From the NCBI RefSeq assembly GCF_023093535.1, contig NZ_CP095757.1, forward strand, positions 310,001-374,000: 64,000 nt of DNA, given 5' to 3'. Origin of the DNA: Halovivax limisalsi (GTDB lineage Archaea > Halobacteriota > Halobacteria > Halobacteriales > Natrialbaceae). Below are positions 8,470 to 15,794 of this stretch, piece after piece. Below the pieces are notes generated by a model that saw only the letters and a list, made by a program, of their open reading frames with translations, ran no database searches and was not told the origin of the DNA. The translations under genes were made by a program, and so were the position numbers. The number at the start of each line of letters is the position of its first letter. The first letter of the stretch is position 1.

Positions 8470-9054
8470 ATGAACGATCTCACTCGCCGCAGCGTGATCA
8501 CGGTCGCACTCGTTACAACAGCTGGCTGTATTGACGGCGATTCGGCCGTGTCGGACGAGCCTGGCGATGAGTCCGGTACGAGCGACGAAGATCCAACGAA
8601 AGGGGAGAACGAGACAGTAAATGGGGACGGGGATCCGAGCGAAGGTCCATCGACGTACATGGATCTCGTGTTCTACCTGGTCGACCCTAACACGGCCGAC
8701 GATGGGGCATGTTACTCCATCGACGACGATCACTTTGCGGGCGTCAAACTGTTCGAAGAAGGGTTCGACGATCTTCGGAGTAATCCGCCGTCGACGTGGG
8801 TCGAAGGAGCCGAGCCCGGAACGGAACGGATTGGAGGAACAGTCGGGGCTGACACGCCGGCTGGATCGGAAGCGGCTACCGTCTATCGGTCAGTGTTCGA
8901 GGATACAGCGGGTGTTTCCGACGGCGTTCCCGACAGCTATCTGCGGGAAGCGGCGGCGGCGAGTGACGCATCTCTGTCGAGCGAGACGGTTCCCTGTGTC
9001 GAGTACGACGGGAACGTCATCGCCCTACTCCTCCGAATCGAGCAAGAGAACTGA
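8470..9054 (+). CDS. Tat-exported lipoprotein of unknown function
   Basis: The N-terminus MNDLTRRSVITVALVTTAGC has a twin Arg, a hydrophobic stretch and a lipobox with Cys20 as the lipid attachment site. It is followed by an acidic Asp/Glu/Ser/Thr linker and a compact domain with two Cys (DDGACYSIDDD and ETVPCVEYDG) that may form a disulfide. The ATG at 8470 gives the cleaner signal; a GTG at 8461 would overlap the peptidase stop. It follows the S1 peptidase directly and may be its operon partner. The domain, including the pattern GVPDSYLREAAAASDASL, is not recognised. Confidence 0.8.
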   Translation: MNDLTRRSVITVALVTTAGCIDGDSAVSDEPGDESGTSDEDPTKGENETVNGDGDPSEGPSTYMDLVFYLVDPNTADDGACYSIDDDHFAGVKLFEEGFDDLRSNPPSTWVEGAEPGTERIGGTVGADTPAGSEAATVYRSVFEDTAGVSDGVPDSYLREAAAASDASLSSETVPCVEYDGNVIALLLRIEQEN

Positions 9055-9103
9055 TCGAGCAATCCGTCGATTCCGCTCATAGTCAGACGAGTCTGTCATA
9101 GAC

Positions 9104-9520
9104 TTACTCCAGAAACCGCGCGCCGACGTCGCCCTCGGGAATCTCGCAGCGATCCTTCTTGCCGAAGACGCGATAGCGATTGGTCGCAACGAGGTCGTAG
9201 ACGGCGTCTCGGACGACGCGCGGCACGTACCGAGTGGGCGAGAGCAGGCGGTAGACCCCGCCGAGAATCGTGGCGATACGGATGACCGCGCCGGACTTGA
9301 CGTAGACCGACTCCCCCTCGACGAGGACGATCGAGTCGAACTCCTCGGTGGGCAGACCGTGTTCTTCGAGCAACTCCTGGCCCACCTCGGACTGCAGCGA
9401 GGCGAAGTAGAACCGCTCCTCGTCGTCCCGCGGCGCGATGAACTGCACGAACCCGTTACAGAGGTTGCAGACACCGTCGAAGAGGACGATCGGCGCGTCC
9501 TCGGGAACCGACGACTCCAT
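9104..9520 (-). CDS. DCC-family thiol-disulfide oxidoreductase-like protein (DUF393)
   Basis: A 138-residue protein with the family motif APIVLFDGVCNLCNGFVQFI at residues 8-27, whose DGVCxLC gives DCC proteins their name, followed by the conserved C-terminal RVFGKKDRCEIPEGDVGARF. DCC proteins are predicted thioredoxin-fold oxidoreductases. The ATG at 9520 is the only start that leaves a clean N-terminus; the longer upstream frame is arginine-rich. A diverged fragment of the same gene lies at 6543-6850. DCC genes often neighbour HTTM proteins, and an HTTM gene does lie 0.7 kb away at 10242. Confidence 0.88.
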   Translation of the reverse strand: MESSVPEDAPIVLFDGVCNLCNGFVQFIAPRDDEERFYFASLQSEVGQELLEEHGLPTEEFDSIVLVEGESVYVKSGAVIRIATILGGVYRLLSPTRYVPRVVRDAVYDLVATNRYRVFGKKDRCEIPEGDVGARFLE

Positions 9521-9664
9521 GCGAGAGCGTTGGCGTGGCCGACAGTAAGGCGTTCCGGTCGGTCGGAGGGGAATTCGACAGAGACGGATATCCGACGGAC
9601 AACTCGCCGGTTCGATTGCGATTCGAGGCGGTTCCACGACCGTTCTATTCATCCATCTCTGGTA

Positions 9665-9673
9665 TTTATATAA
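9665..9673 (+). promoter_or_regulatory. TATA box of the first RNA/zinc-ribbon cassette
   Basis: TTTATATAA is centred 28 nt upstream of the first base of the P1 helix at 9697, the normal archaeal spacing from TATA box to transcription start. The second cassette has TATATATAAT at nearly the same distance. Confidence 0.7.
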
Positions 9674-9696
9674 TCGATACTAATGATTGGTTGAAC

Positions 9697-9847
9697 GGAA
9701 GCCGCGCTCCGCGTTGTCGTGGGGACAGTCACCGAGAATGTCCCGGGTGTTAGGACCACCCGAGACGTGGCTTCCAAATCCGAGGAGGATTTGTCTGCCA
9801 TGATTGCGAACACACTACCGAGACAAAAAGGTCTCGCACGCCTGCGG
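9697..9847 (+). ncRNA. Structured leader RNA, copy A
   Basis: The transcript can fold into a three-way junction. P1 pairs 9697-9706 (GGAAGCCGCG) with 9766-9775; P2 pairs GGGACA (9722-9727) with TGTCCC (9739-9744); P3 pairs GGGTG (9745-9749) with CACCC (9757-9761). P4 follows (AAATCC 9776-9781 with GGATTT 9787-9792), then P5 (GAGAC 9820-9824 with GTCTC 9831-9835) and a short P6. Copy B at 20169-20309 keeps every helix while changing bases in P1, P2 and P4. P4 holds a Shine-Dalgarno-like GAGGAGG (9782-9788) 11 nt before the leader ORF. It matches no riboswitch class I know. Confidence 0.8.
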
Positions 9848-9934
9848 TACAGTCAGCGAATGCTCCGTCCCGATTTCGGTTCGGTTTCGAAAGCGAGCCG
9901 CGAGTCCGTCGCCGGGTCGCTGGAGGGCGCCTGA
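9800..9934 (+). CDS. Leader ORF upstream of zinc-ribbon gene, copy A
   Basis: A 44-residue frame starting MIANTLPRQKGLARLR. The ATG follows GAGGAGG by 11 nt, and its stop overlaps the next ATG as TGATG, so translation of the two would be coupled. Copy B (20262-20414) encodes MLRNTPLRQKGLARLR at the same place and likewise overlaps the zinc-ribbon start (ATGA). After these 16 residues the two peptides diverge completely. The shared nine codons AGA to CGG have no synonymous change, so RNA constraint or a recent common origin may explain the conservation instead of peptide function. It could be a regulatory leader peptide. Confidence 0.5.
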   Translation: MIANTLPRQKGLARLRYSQRMLRPDFGSVSKASRESVAGSLEGA

Positions 9935-10197
9935 TGGGACGTTACGAGTACGGCGAGCCGTCGACCAGTCGCTCGTGCGAGCGCTGCGGGCAGGGACTCG
10001 GGCTGGAACACAGCGTTCGACTCGTCGCGCGTCACGAAGGGGCGCGTTCGAATCGCTATCGGGACGTCGAGCGGTACGTCTGCGGCGACTGCGTCGCCGC
10101 GCTCGGGATGCTGGAGTTCGAGGAGCGGGAATCCGACGGCAGATCCGGGACCGCGGAAGCCGGTCGCCCGCAGCCGGCCCGGTCGATCGGCGAGTGA
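9934..10197 (+). CDS. Small zinc-ribbon protein, paralogue A
   Basis: An 87-residue protein with C15xxC18 and C50xxC53, probably binding one Zn2+. The second knuckle reads RYRDVERYVCGDC and is followed by ALGMLEFEE. The protein at 20411-20647 has the same layout, with exactly 32 residues from the second to the third Cys and the shared patterns RYR-x3-RY-x-C-x-DC and L-x-EF. The two are true paralogues. The start overlaps the leader ORF stop (TGATG). The C-terminal tail (after about residue 65) is low complexity. Function unknown; small CPxCG-type haloarchaeal proteins are often regulators or adaptors. Confidence 0.82.
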   Translation: MGRYEYGEPSTSRSCERCGQGLGLEHSVRLVARHEGARSNRYRDVERYVCGDCVAALGMLEFEERESDGRSGTAEAGRPQPARSIGE

Positions 10198-10241
10198 CAC
10201 CGCACCAGCCGAGGCGACGCGGCGACGACGGCTCGCCCGGT

Positions 10242-11891
10242 CTATCGACAGGCTCGGGTCGCCACCTCGAACGTGGTCGAGTCGGACGCACCGTTCGAGC
10301 CGGGTTCGATCCCGGTCTCGGCACCGGGAAGGGCGAACTCGTGGCGCGTGTACGTGATCCGGATCGACGTCACCGTCCCGTCGAACCGCTCGTCCGCGCG
10401 GGTGCACATGTACTCCGCGTAGGCCTCGCGATAGGGCTCCGCGTCCGTCCCGAAGAGGGCGACGGTGTACTTGCGCCACCGGAAGCTCGGGATTCGATCC
10501 GAGGGGTCCGGCGGTGGCGGGGCCGACAGGGAAGTCCCGCGGAGCACGTCGACCGCCTCTCTGTCAGCGCGTTCGGCCGTGACGGTCAGGTAGCCGAAGT
10601 CGTCGCCCGGATCCGGCGCGTAGACGTCCCAGGCGTAGTCTTCGAGCGAGACGTCGGCGACCGGTTCGACGGGCTGGGCCCAGCCGAGCAGGCCGACCGA
10701 GAGGACGGCGACCACACAGAGGAGCAGGACCAGCGAGATCGTCCATCCCCGGTCGGCCAGCGTGCGAGCGGTCGGGGTGACGACCCGAGCGGCGGCCGCG
10801 TCCAGCTCGCGGTCGAATCGCGCGAGCGGCTTACCGAAGCGGCGCGCGCCCCGACGGAGACGGGCGATCGAATCGCCGACGCCGGCCGAAATCGAAGCGT
10901 CCCAGGCCTCACGACGGGTTGCGACCGAGCGTCGGAGTCGTGTCCCCATCCGTTCGGCTGCATTCCAGAATCGCGGTGGCAGAAACATGACGACGCCGGC
11001 GGCCAGCGACGGTGGGAAGAGTCCGATGGCCATCGTGAGAGCGAGGCCCGAAATCGCCCCCAGAAACGCCAGACAGTGGACTAGCCGAAGCCGGTCGGCG
11101 GTGAGGAGCAACACCGGCGCCGAGCAGAGCAGGCCGAACCAGCCGTAGGTGCCGAGTTCGAGCAGGACGGGGTACTCGACCAGGACCTCGCCGAGCAGGA
11201 TCGTCATGTGATCCTGCCGGAACGCGTAGTCGAGCGCCTCGCCCGTGGGCCAGGTGTCGCCGGCGAGTTTCTCGCCCGCGTTGCTGAAAAAGAGCGTGAC
11301 GACGTGGATCATCGCGGCCGCCGTCGCCGGCGTCGCGATTCGCGACCCACCCCGCCAACGAACCCGGTCGAGCCAGTTCGCGCCCGGTGTATCGTCGACG
11401 GGCTCGTCTTCGGGAGCGCCCCGGGCGGTCGACCGGACCGCCCAGCGATCGGCCAGCGGCAGGAAGACGGCGAGCACGAGGAGTTCCCGAAAGAGGCGAT
11501 CACCCGCGTTGAGGACGTGCGGGTTTCGCCAGTGGAGCGAGAAGACGAGGACGGCCGCGAGCGCCGCGGCGAGGCGCGGCCGGTAGCCGACGACGAGCGC
11601 GATCGCGAGGAGGCCGGTGAACGCGAACAGGAGGGCCTGCGACCACGCACCGCCGGAGAGCGCGTGCAGCGAGAGGTCGGCGGTGAGCCCCGAATTCGCG
11701 TCCAGCAGCGAGCGCGGCAAGACGCCCGCGTCCGTGTAGAACGCCCGCAGGTCGGTCGCGCGATGGCCGACGTCGAACAGCAGCGTTAGTCCCAGAAGGA
11801 CGCGAAACGCCGCGATCGCGCGGCCGTCCATCCCGAGGCGGCGCCCGAGGGCCGATCGAATACTCGCGCGGCTCGACGAGCGAGTGGCCAT
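10242..11891 (-). CDS. HTTM-domain integral membrane protein
   Basis: This 549-residue protein has many transmembrane segments. The N-terminal part (RAIAAFRVLLGLTLLFDVGH, then LRAFYTDAGVLPRSLL, and HWRNPHVLNAGDRLFRELL) matches the HTTM (horizontally transferred transmembrane) domain related to vitamin K-dependent gamma-carboxylase. The C-terminal part after about residue 440 is a soluble domain (EDYAWDVYAPDPGDDFGYLT) after a last membrane helix. The start at 11891 (MATRSSSRAS) was chosen because the upstream frame is arginine-rich nonsense. HTTM proteins commonly occur near DCC-family genes, as here. The substrate is unknown. Confidence 0.82.
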   Translation of the reverse strand: MATRSSSRASIRSALGRRLGMDGRAIAAFRVLLGLTLLFDVGHRATDLRAFYTDAGVLPRSLLDANSGLTADLSLHALSGGAWSQALLFAFTGLLAIALVVGYRPRLAAALAAVLVFSLHWRNPHVLNAGDRLFRELLVLAVFLPLADRWAVRSTARGAPEDEPVDDTPGANWLDRVRWRGGSRIATPATAAAMIHVVTLFFSNAGEKLAGDTWPTGEALDYAFRQDHMTILLGEVLVEYPVLLELGTYGWFGLLCSAPVLLLTADRLRLVHCLAFLGAISGLALTMAIGLFPPSLAAGVVMFLPPRFWNAAERMGTRLRRSVATRREAWDASISAGVGDSIARLRRGARRFGKPLARFDRELDAAAARVVTPTARTLADRGWTISLVLLLCVVAVLSVGLLGWAQPVEPVADVSLEDYAWDVYAPDPGDDFGYLTVTAERADREAVDVLRGTSLSAPPPPDPSDRIPSFRWRKYTVALFGTDAEPYREAYAEYMCTRADERFDGTVTSIRITYTRHEFALPGAETGIEPGSNGASDSTTFEVATRACR

Positions 11892-12048
11892 TCGTTTGGA
11901 GGTTCCAATCGCCTCACATAGCTCTTCTGTCGTCGATCGGTGGCCGGGGTCGATCACCGAACCAACCCCGACAGCGCGTTCCGACCGCCGTCGCCCCGCA
12001 TAGCGGGACACGAAGGCTTTTTCGTGCGTCGGGCCGGCGGGAAACGTA

Positions 12049-13677
12049 ATGACCGACGACGAGCACTCGACCCGCGGCGAGGGCGAATCCGACCCCGTCG
12101 ATCCGCCGGTCGGCACGCGTAGGCGAGCGAGGACCGACGGCGGCGTCGAGGCCGAGGACGTCGACGACGTGGTGCTCGATCCCTGGGGCGCCGCGAACGT
12201 CTCCGACTACCGCAAGCTCTTCGAGGAGTTCGGCATCGAGGAGTTCGACGACGTCCTCTCCGAGGTACCAGAGCCTCACTACCTGATGCGCCGCGGCGTG
12301 ATCTTCGGCCAGCGCGACTACCGGCCCGTGGCCGACGCGTTGCGCGAGGGCGAGGACGCGGCCGTCCTCTCGGGATTCATGCCGACCGGCGACCCCCACA
12401 TCGGCCACAAACTCGTCTTCGACGAGATCATCTGGCACCAGGAGCGCGGCGCCGACGCCTACGGCCTGATCGCCGACCTCGAGGCCCACGCCGCACGCGG
12501 CCTCTCCTGGGACGAGATCGATGAGCACGCGCGCAACTACCTCCTCTCGCTGCTCGCGCTCGGGTTCGACCCGGAGGAGGGCGACCTCTACCGGCAGTCG
12601 ACCAACCGCGAGGTCCAGGACCTGGCGTTCGAACTCGGCGTCGAGGCCAACTTCTCCGAACTCGGCGCGATCTACGGCTTCGACGGCGAGACCGACGTCT
12701 CGCACATGCAGAGCGTCGTCACCCAGATGGCCGACATCCTCTATCCCCAGCTCGACGACCCCAAACCGACCGTCATCCCCGTCGGGCCCGACCAGGATCC
12801 CCACGTCCGGCTGGCCAGGGACCTGGCCTCGCGGATGCGCTACTTCGGCGTCACGGAGGCCTACGCCAGCTTCGAGGCCGACCCGGGGGAACTCGCCGTC
12901 ATCGCCCAGGCTTACGACGCCCGCGAAAAGTACGCCGAGGATCCCGACCAGCCCCGGTGTACCGAGGCGGCCGACTGGCTGCGCGGCGAGGGCGGCGCAC
13001 GGCTCGACGTCCCGGAGGACGAAGGCGCGCTCGACCGCGCCGCGGAGTCGCTCGAGAACGCCGGCATGGAACCGCTGCGCCCGCGCACCCGGATCGTCAA
13101 CCGCCGCGGCGACGACGCGGCCTTCGAGGCGCTGATCGACGCCGTCGACGGCGAGAAGCGCGTCTTCGAGGCCCACGTCGACGCGTTCGACCTCGATCGC
13201 GAGACGGCCGAGGAGCTCGCCCGCGAGGTCGAGGTCGAGCAGGGCGGCTACGGCTTCCTGCCCCCGTCGTCGATCTACCACCGCTTCATGACCGGGTTGA
13301 CCGGCGGCAAGATGTCCTCCTCGATCCCGGCGAGCCACATCTCCCTGCTGGACGACCCCGAGGACGGTTACGACAAGGTGAAGGCGGCGACGACGGGCGG
13401 GCGCGAGACCGCCGAGCTCCAGCGCGAGCTCGGCGGCGAGGCCGACGAGTGTCCGGTCTACGAACTCTACGCCTACCTGCTCGCGGGTGACGACGACGAG
13501 TTCGCCACCCGGGTCTACGACGAGTGCGTCGGCGGCGAGCGCCTCTGCGGCGACTGCAAGGAGCAGGCCGCGGGGTTGATGAAGGAGTTCCTCGAAGCGC
13601 ACCAGGAAAAGCGCGAGGAGGTCGAAGGCCTTCTCGAGGCGGCCGACATCGAACTCGAATCGCCCCGGAAGGGGTGA
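12049..13677 (+). CDS. trpS: Tryptophan-tRNA ligase
   Basis: A 542-residue class I aminoacyl-tRNA synthetase that charges tRNA-Trp. The HIGH motif is in MPTGDPHIGHKLVFDEIIW (H117 to H120), and KMSSS is in TGGKMSSSIPASHISLLDD near residue 421. Tryptophan-enzyme traits include GPDQDPHVRLARDLA and a C-terminal Cys-rich region (DECVGGERLCGDCKEQAA) typical of the archaeal enzyme. The acidic N-terminal extension of about 60 residues is common in haloarchaea. A T-rich patch at about 12017-12024 lies some 28 nt before the ATG and probably serves as promoter. Confidence 0.95.
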   Translation: MTDDEHSTRGEGESDPVDPPVGTRRRARTDGGVEAEDVDDVVLDPWGAANVSDYRKLFEEFGIEEFDDVLSEVPEPHYLMRRGVIFGQRDYRPVADALREGEDAAVLSGFMPTGDPHIGHKLVFDEIIWHQERGADAYGLIADLEAHAARGLSWDEIDEHARNYLLSLLALGFDPEEGDLYRQSTNREVQDLAFELGVEANFSELGAIYGFDGETDVSHMQSVVTQMADILYPQLDDPKPTVIPVGPDQDPHVRLARDLASRMRYFGVTEAYASFEADPGELAVIAQAYDAREKYAEDPDQPRCTEAADWLRGEGGARLDVPEDEGALDRAAESLENAGMEPLRPRTRIVNRRGDDAAFEALIDAVDGEKRVFEAHVDAFDLDRETAEELAREVEVEQGGYGFLPPSSIYHRFMTGLTGGKMSSSIPASHISLLDDPEDGYDKVKAATTGGRETAELQRELGGEADECPVYELYAYLLAGDDDEFATRVYDECVGGERLCGDCKEQAAGLMKEFLEAHQEKREEVEGLLEAADIELESPRKG

Positions 13678-13873
13678 GTGGAGCCGGTTCCGTCCTCTGC
13701 TCCCGCCCCGAACGCTCGGCCGGGCTCGATACCCGTCGACGTCGGTTGGGTGGCACCGAAACAGGGCCCAGGCGGGTGGTTCCGTTACCGACCGGCCGAG
13801 CGACTCATCGTCGTCCGAGGAACGCACATCGGCCTGACCGACGTCTAGGCCGTCCGATACCGGAGCGATTCCG

Positions 13874-14344
13874 TCACTCCGACTGGAACCGGGATTGAGG
13901 GATGATCCCGGAGACGGCCTCGAGTTCGAGGGACGCGATGAGACCCGTCGGGTCGCCGGCGACGAGCGCGAGACCGAGCTTCGTCGACGTGTCCGTGACG
14001 GAGAGGTTCGTCTCCGTCTCGAGTCTCGACTGGAGGTCGTCGAGGGCCGTCGAGACGAGTTCGTCCTGCGCGGATTGCAGTTCCGACTGCGCTTCCTGCT
14101 GGGTCATGTTGCCAGACTGGACCTCCTGCTGGATCTCCTGTCGGGTCGATTGTAATTCGGCCTGATCGAAGTAGGGGACGACCGCGACCGTGACCGACCC
14201 GTCGACAGTCGGTTCCCCATCGGTGTCGTCAGTTTCGTTGCCGTCGGCGCCGTCGTCCTGCTGGAACTGGCAGCCGGCGATCGTCAGGGCGGTTCCCGTC
14301 GCGCCGACCTGGACCAGGCGGCGTCGGGAGAGGGCGTCGTCCAT
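13874..14344 (-). CDS. Lipoprotein with a coiled central region
   Basis: A 156-residue exported protein. RRRLVQVGATGTALTIAGC gives a twin-arginine-type signal and lipobox Cys. An acidic linker follows, and then a Gln/Glu-rich amphipathic helix (about residues 62-95, pattern QEIQQEVQSGNMTQQEAQSE). The C-terminus mixes strands (LGLALVAGDPTGLIASLELE). The arrangement suggests a surface-anchored helical protein. No family recognised. It is divergent from the DUF7119 gene at 14471, sharing a 126-nt promoter region. Confidence 0.78.
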   Translation of the reverse strand: MDDALSRRRLVQVGATGTALTIAGCQFQQDDGADGNETDDTDGEPTVDGSVTVAVVPYFDQAELQSTRQEIQQEVQSGNMTQQEAQSELQSAQDELVSTALDDLQSRLETETNLSVTDTSTKLGLALVAGDPTGLIASLELEAVSGIIPQSRFQSE

Positions 14345-14450
14345 AGCCTCGATTAGCTACCGACACGGAAACGGGTTTTGTTTCGCTCCGTCCGGCCGCG
14401 TGTCAAATCAGCGCTGGAGAAATTTGGCGCCGATCGGGGGTTTTACCCTC

Positions 14451-14464
14451 CGTGAGCGCTCACG
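14451..14464. promoter_or_regulatory. Perfect 14-bp palindrome in the DUF7119 promoter
   Basis: CGTGAGCGCTCACG reads the same on both strands and ends 6 nt before the DUF7119 start at 14471. A TATA-like TTTTA at 14441-14445 fits a leaderless transcript, so the palindrome covers the expected start region and is well placed to be an operator. Confidence 0.5.
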
Positions 14465-14470
14465 TAATCT

Positions 14471-15225
14471 ATGGACGAATCGGGCGAGGATATCGATGGG
14501 GACGGTACGGAGCTCAACCGGGGCGAGGCTGCGACACCGGATCCCGAATCGATTCCGACGGGGCGAGAATCGCCCGTCGGCGCGCCGGTGATCCGCGGCG
14601 ACGAGACGATCACCGGCGATCACGCGGACGAGGCCGTCGGCTTCGACCCCGACGACCCGGCGAGCGTCGCCGAGGCGGCCGAGACCGTGCGGGCGTTCGC
14701 CACGGGTGGTCTCGACGCCAACCAGATCGAGATGCTGCGCGGCGCGGCCGCGTGCGCGGCGCTGGTTCGCGGCGTCGGCTCCTACACCGACGCGGTCGAG
14801 CGCGCCGGCGGCGAGGTGACCGTCTCCTTCGTCCGAAAGTGGGGACGGGTGCACGACCTCCCGCGATCGGTCCGCCTGGCCGTCGCTCGCGGCGAGTTAG
14901 TCCCCAGCGCCGCCAAGCACATCGCCCGGCTGGGCGGGCGCGATCGACACGTCCTCGCCTGGGCGGCCATCGACGCCGATCTCTCGGTCAGGGAGATTCG
15001 GTCGGTCGCCAGTCGCGTCCTCGACGGCGACTCGCTCGACGCCGCGCTGGCCGACGTCGGCGCGACGGTCGGTCGGTTCGAGGTGAATCTGCCGCCGGAC
15101 GCGTACATCGACCTTCGCCGCAGGGCCTCACTCGCCGGCGTCGACCCCGGCGCCGTCGTCGCGGAGGCACTCACCGACGCCGAGACAGAAACGTTTAACC
15201 GCAACTCACCGGAACTATCACGGAA

Positions 15226-15235
<10 letters not shown>
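14471..15235 (+). CDS. DUF7119-like protein with ParB-like helix-turn-helix
   Basis: A 254-residue protein with a disordered acidic N-terminus (about 60 residues). A helical centre follows: SVAEAAETVRAFATGGLDAN, then SYTDAVERAGGEVTVSFVRK and ELVPSAAKHIARL. The last two look like a KorB/ParB-type helix-turn-helix that reads DNA. A C-terminal region (GRFEVNLPPDAYIDLRRRA) may dimerise. The family appears in haloarchaea as DUF7119. Its stop codon lies inside the tRNA-Lys gene, so the CDS and tRNA overlap by 10 nt. A palindrome at 14451-14464 may mediate autoregulation (inference). Confidence 0.78.
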
Positions 15236-15299
<64 letters not shown>

Positions 15300-15392
15300 C
15301 TTTTGTGACGAACGGACGTGAGGAGCAAAGCGGCAACCAGCGATTTGAAGGAGACCAGAAAGGCGCAGCGAAGCGAGCATTTCTGGGCGTGG

Positions 15393-15433
15393 TTCAAATC
15401 GCGCCCGGCCCGCTTTTGTGACGAACGGACGTG
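15393..15433 (+). repeat. First downstream copy of the tRNA-Lys 3' end
   Basis: The 21 bases 15280-15300 (T arm and acceptor 3' strand of tRNA-Lys) recur exactly at 15393-15413. The following TTTTGTGACGAACGGACGTG also matches 15301-15320. The tandem period is 113 bases. Spacer parts are shared as well (CACCAGCGATTTGA and AACCAGCGATTTGA). A hairpin CCAGAAA/TTTCTGG (about 15355-15384) lies between. Duplicated tRNA ends are the hallmark of integrase attachment sites, but no integrase is visible nearby. Confidence 0.85.
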
Positions 15434-15519
15434 GGGAGCAAGCGGTCACCAGCGATTTGAGCCCTGCCAGTCGCAGCCCGCGCAGGGCCAGCGGCCCGAG
15501 CAGGACCGTCTGGCTTCGG

Positions 15520-15540
15520 TTCAAATCGCGCCCGGCCCGC
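15520..15540 (+). repeat. Second downstream copy of the tRNA-Lys 3' end
   Basis: TTCAAATCGCGCCCGGCCCG plus one base repeats the tRNA-Lys end a third time, 127 bases after the second copy. It is preceded by ACCGTCTGGCTT, which resembles the anticodon arm (GCGTCTGGCTT), so this copy looks like a tRNA shortened by loss of the anticodon 3' arm and variable loop. It cannot fold as a tRNA. The stretch 15300-15794 contains no credible gene besides these repeats. Confidence 0.8.
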
Positions 15541-15794
15541 TTCTGCGGGGGTCCGAAAGAGAGCGATCGATATCGGTTTTCCTGGTGACGGTACCGGTGC
15601 GTTCGACCCACGACGGCGACGGACCACCGGGGTTGAAAGGCGCCGTTCCCGATCGGCACCGATCCGTCGGGTCGGCCTACCCGTGCGGATACGGAACGGA
15701 TTTGCAAAATGTCTCCCGGACTCTAGTACGATAGTCAATGAAAAAGGACGTATAATCTCAAAAAGTAAAAGTGGGCGGTGGCCGGAGTGGTGGC

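Noticed and set aside
6850-9104. Insertion sequence or composite transposon between the DCC copies
   Set aside because: No transposase, no terminal inverted repeats and the flanking repeats are in direct orientation and belong to a gene.
9697-9847. Known riboswitch (cobalamin, TPP, fluoride) or IS200/IS605 right-end RNA
   Set aside because: No B12 box, THI box or fluoride core can be matched, and no TnpA or TnpB gene lies nearby; the association with a zinc-ribbon gene is different.
11914-13827. Very long minus-strand frame opposite trpS
   Set aside because: It is the mirror frame of a clear tRNA synthetase in GC-rich DNA; composition is arginine/valine-heavy and no motif is present.
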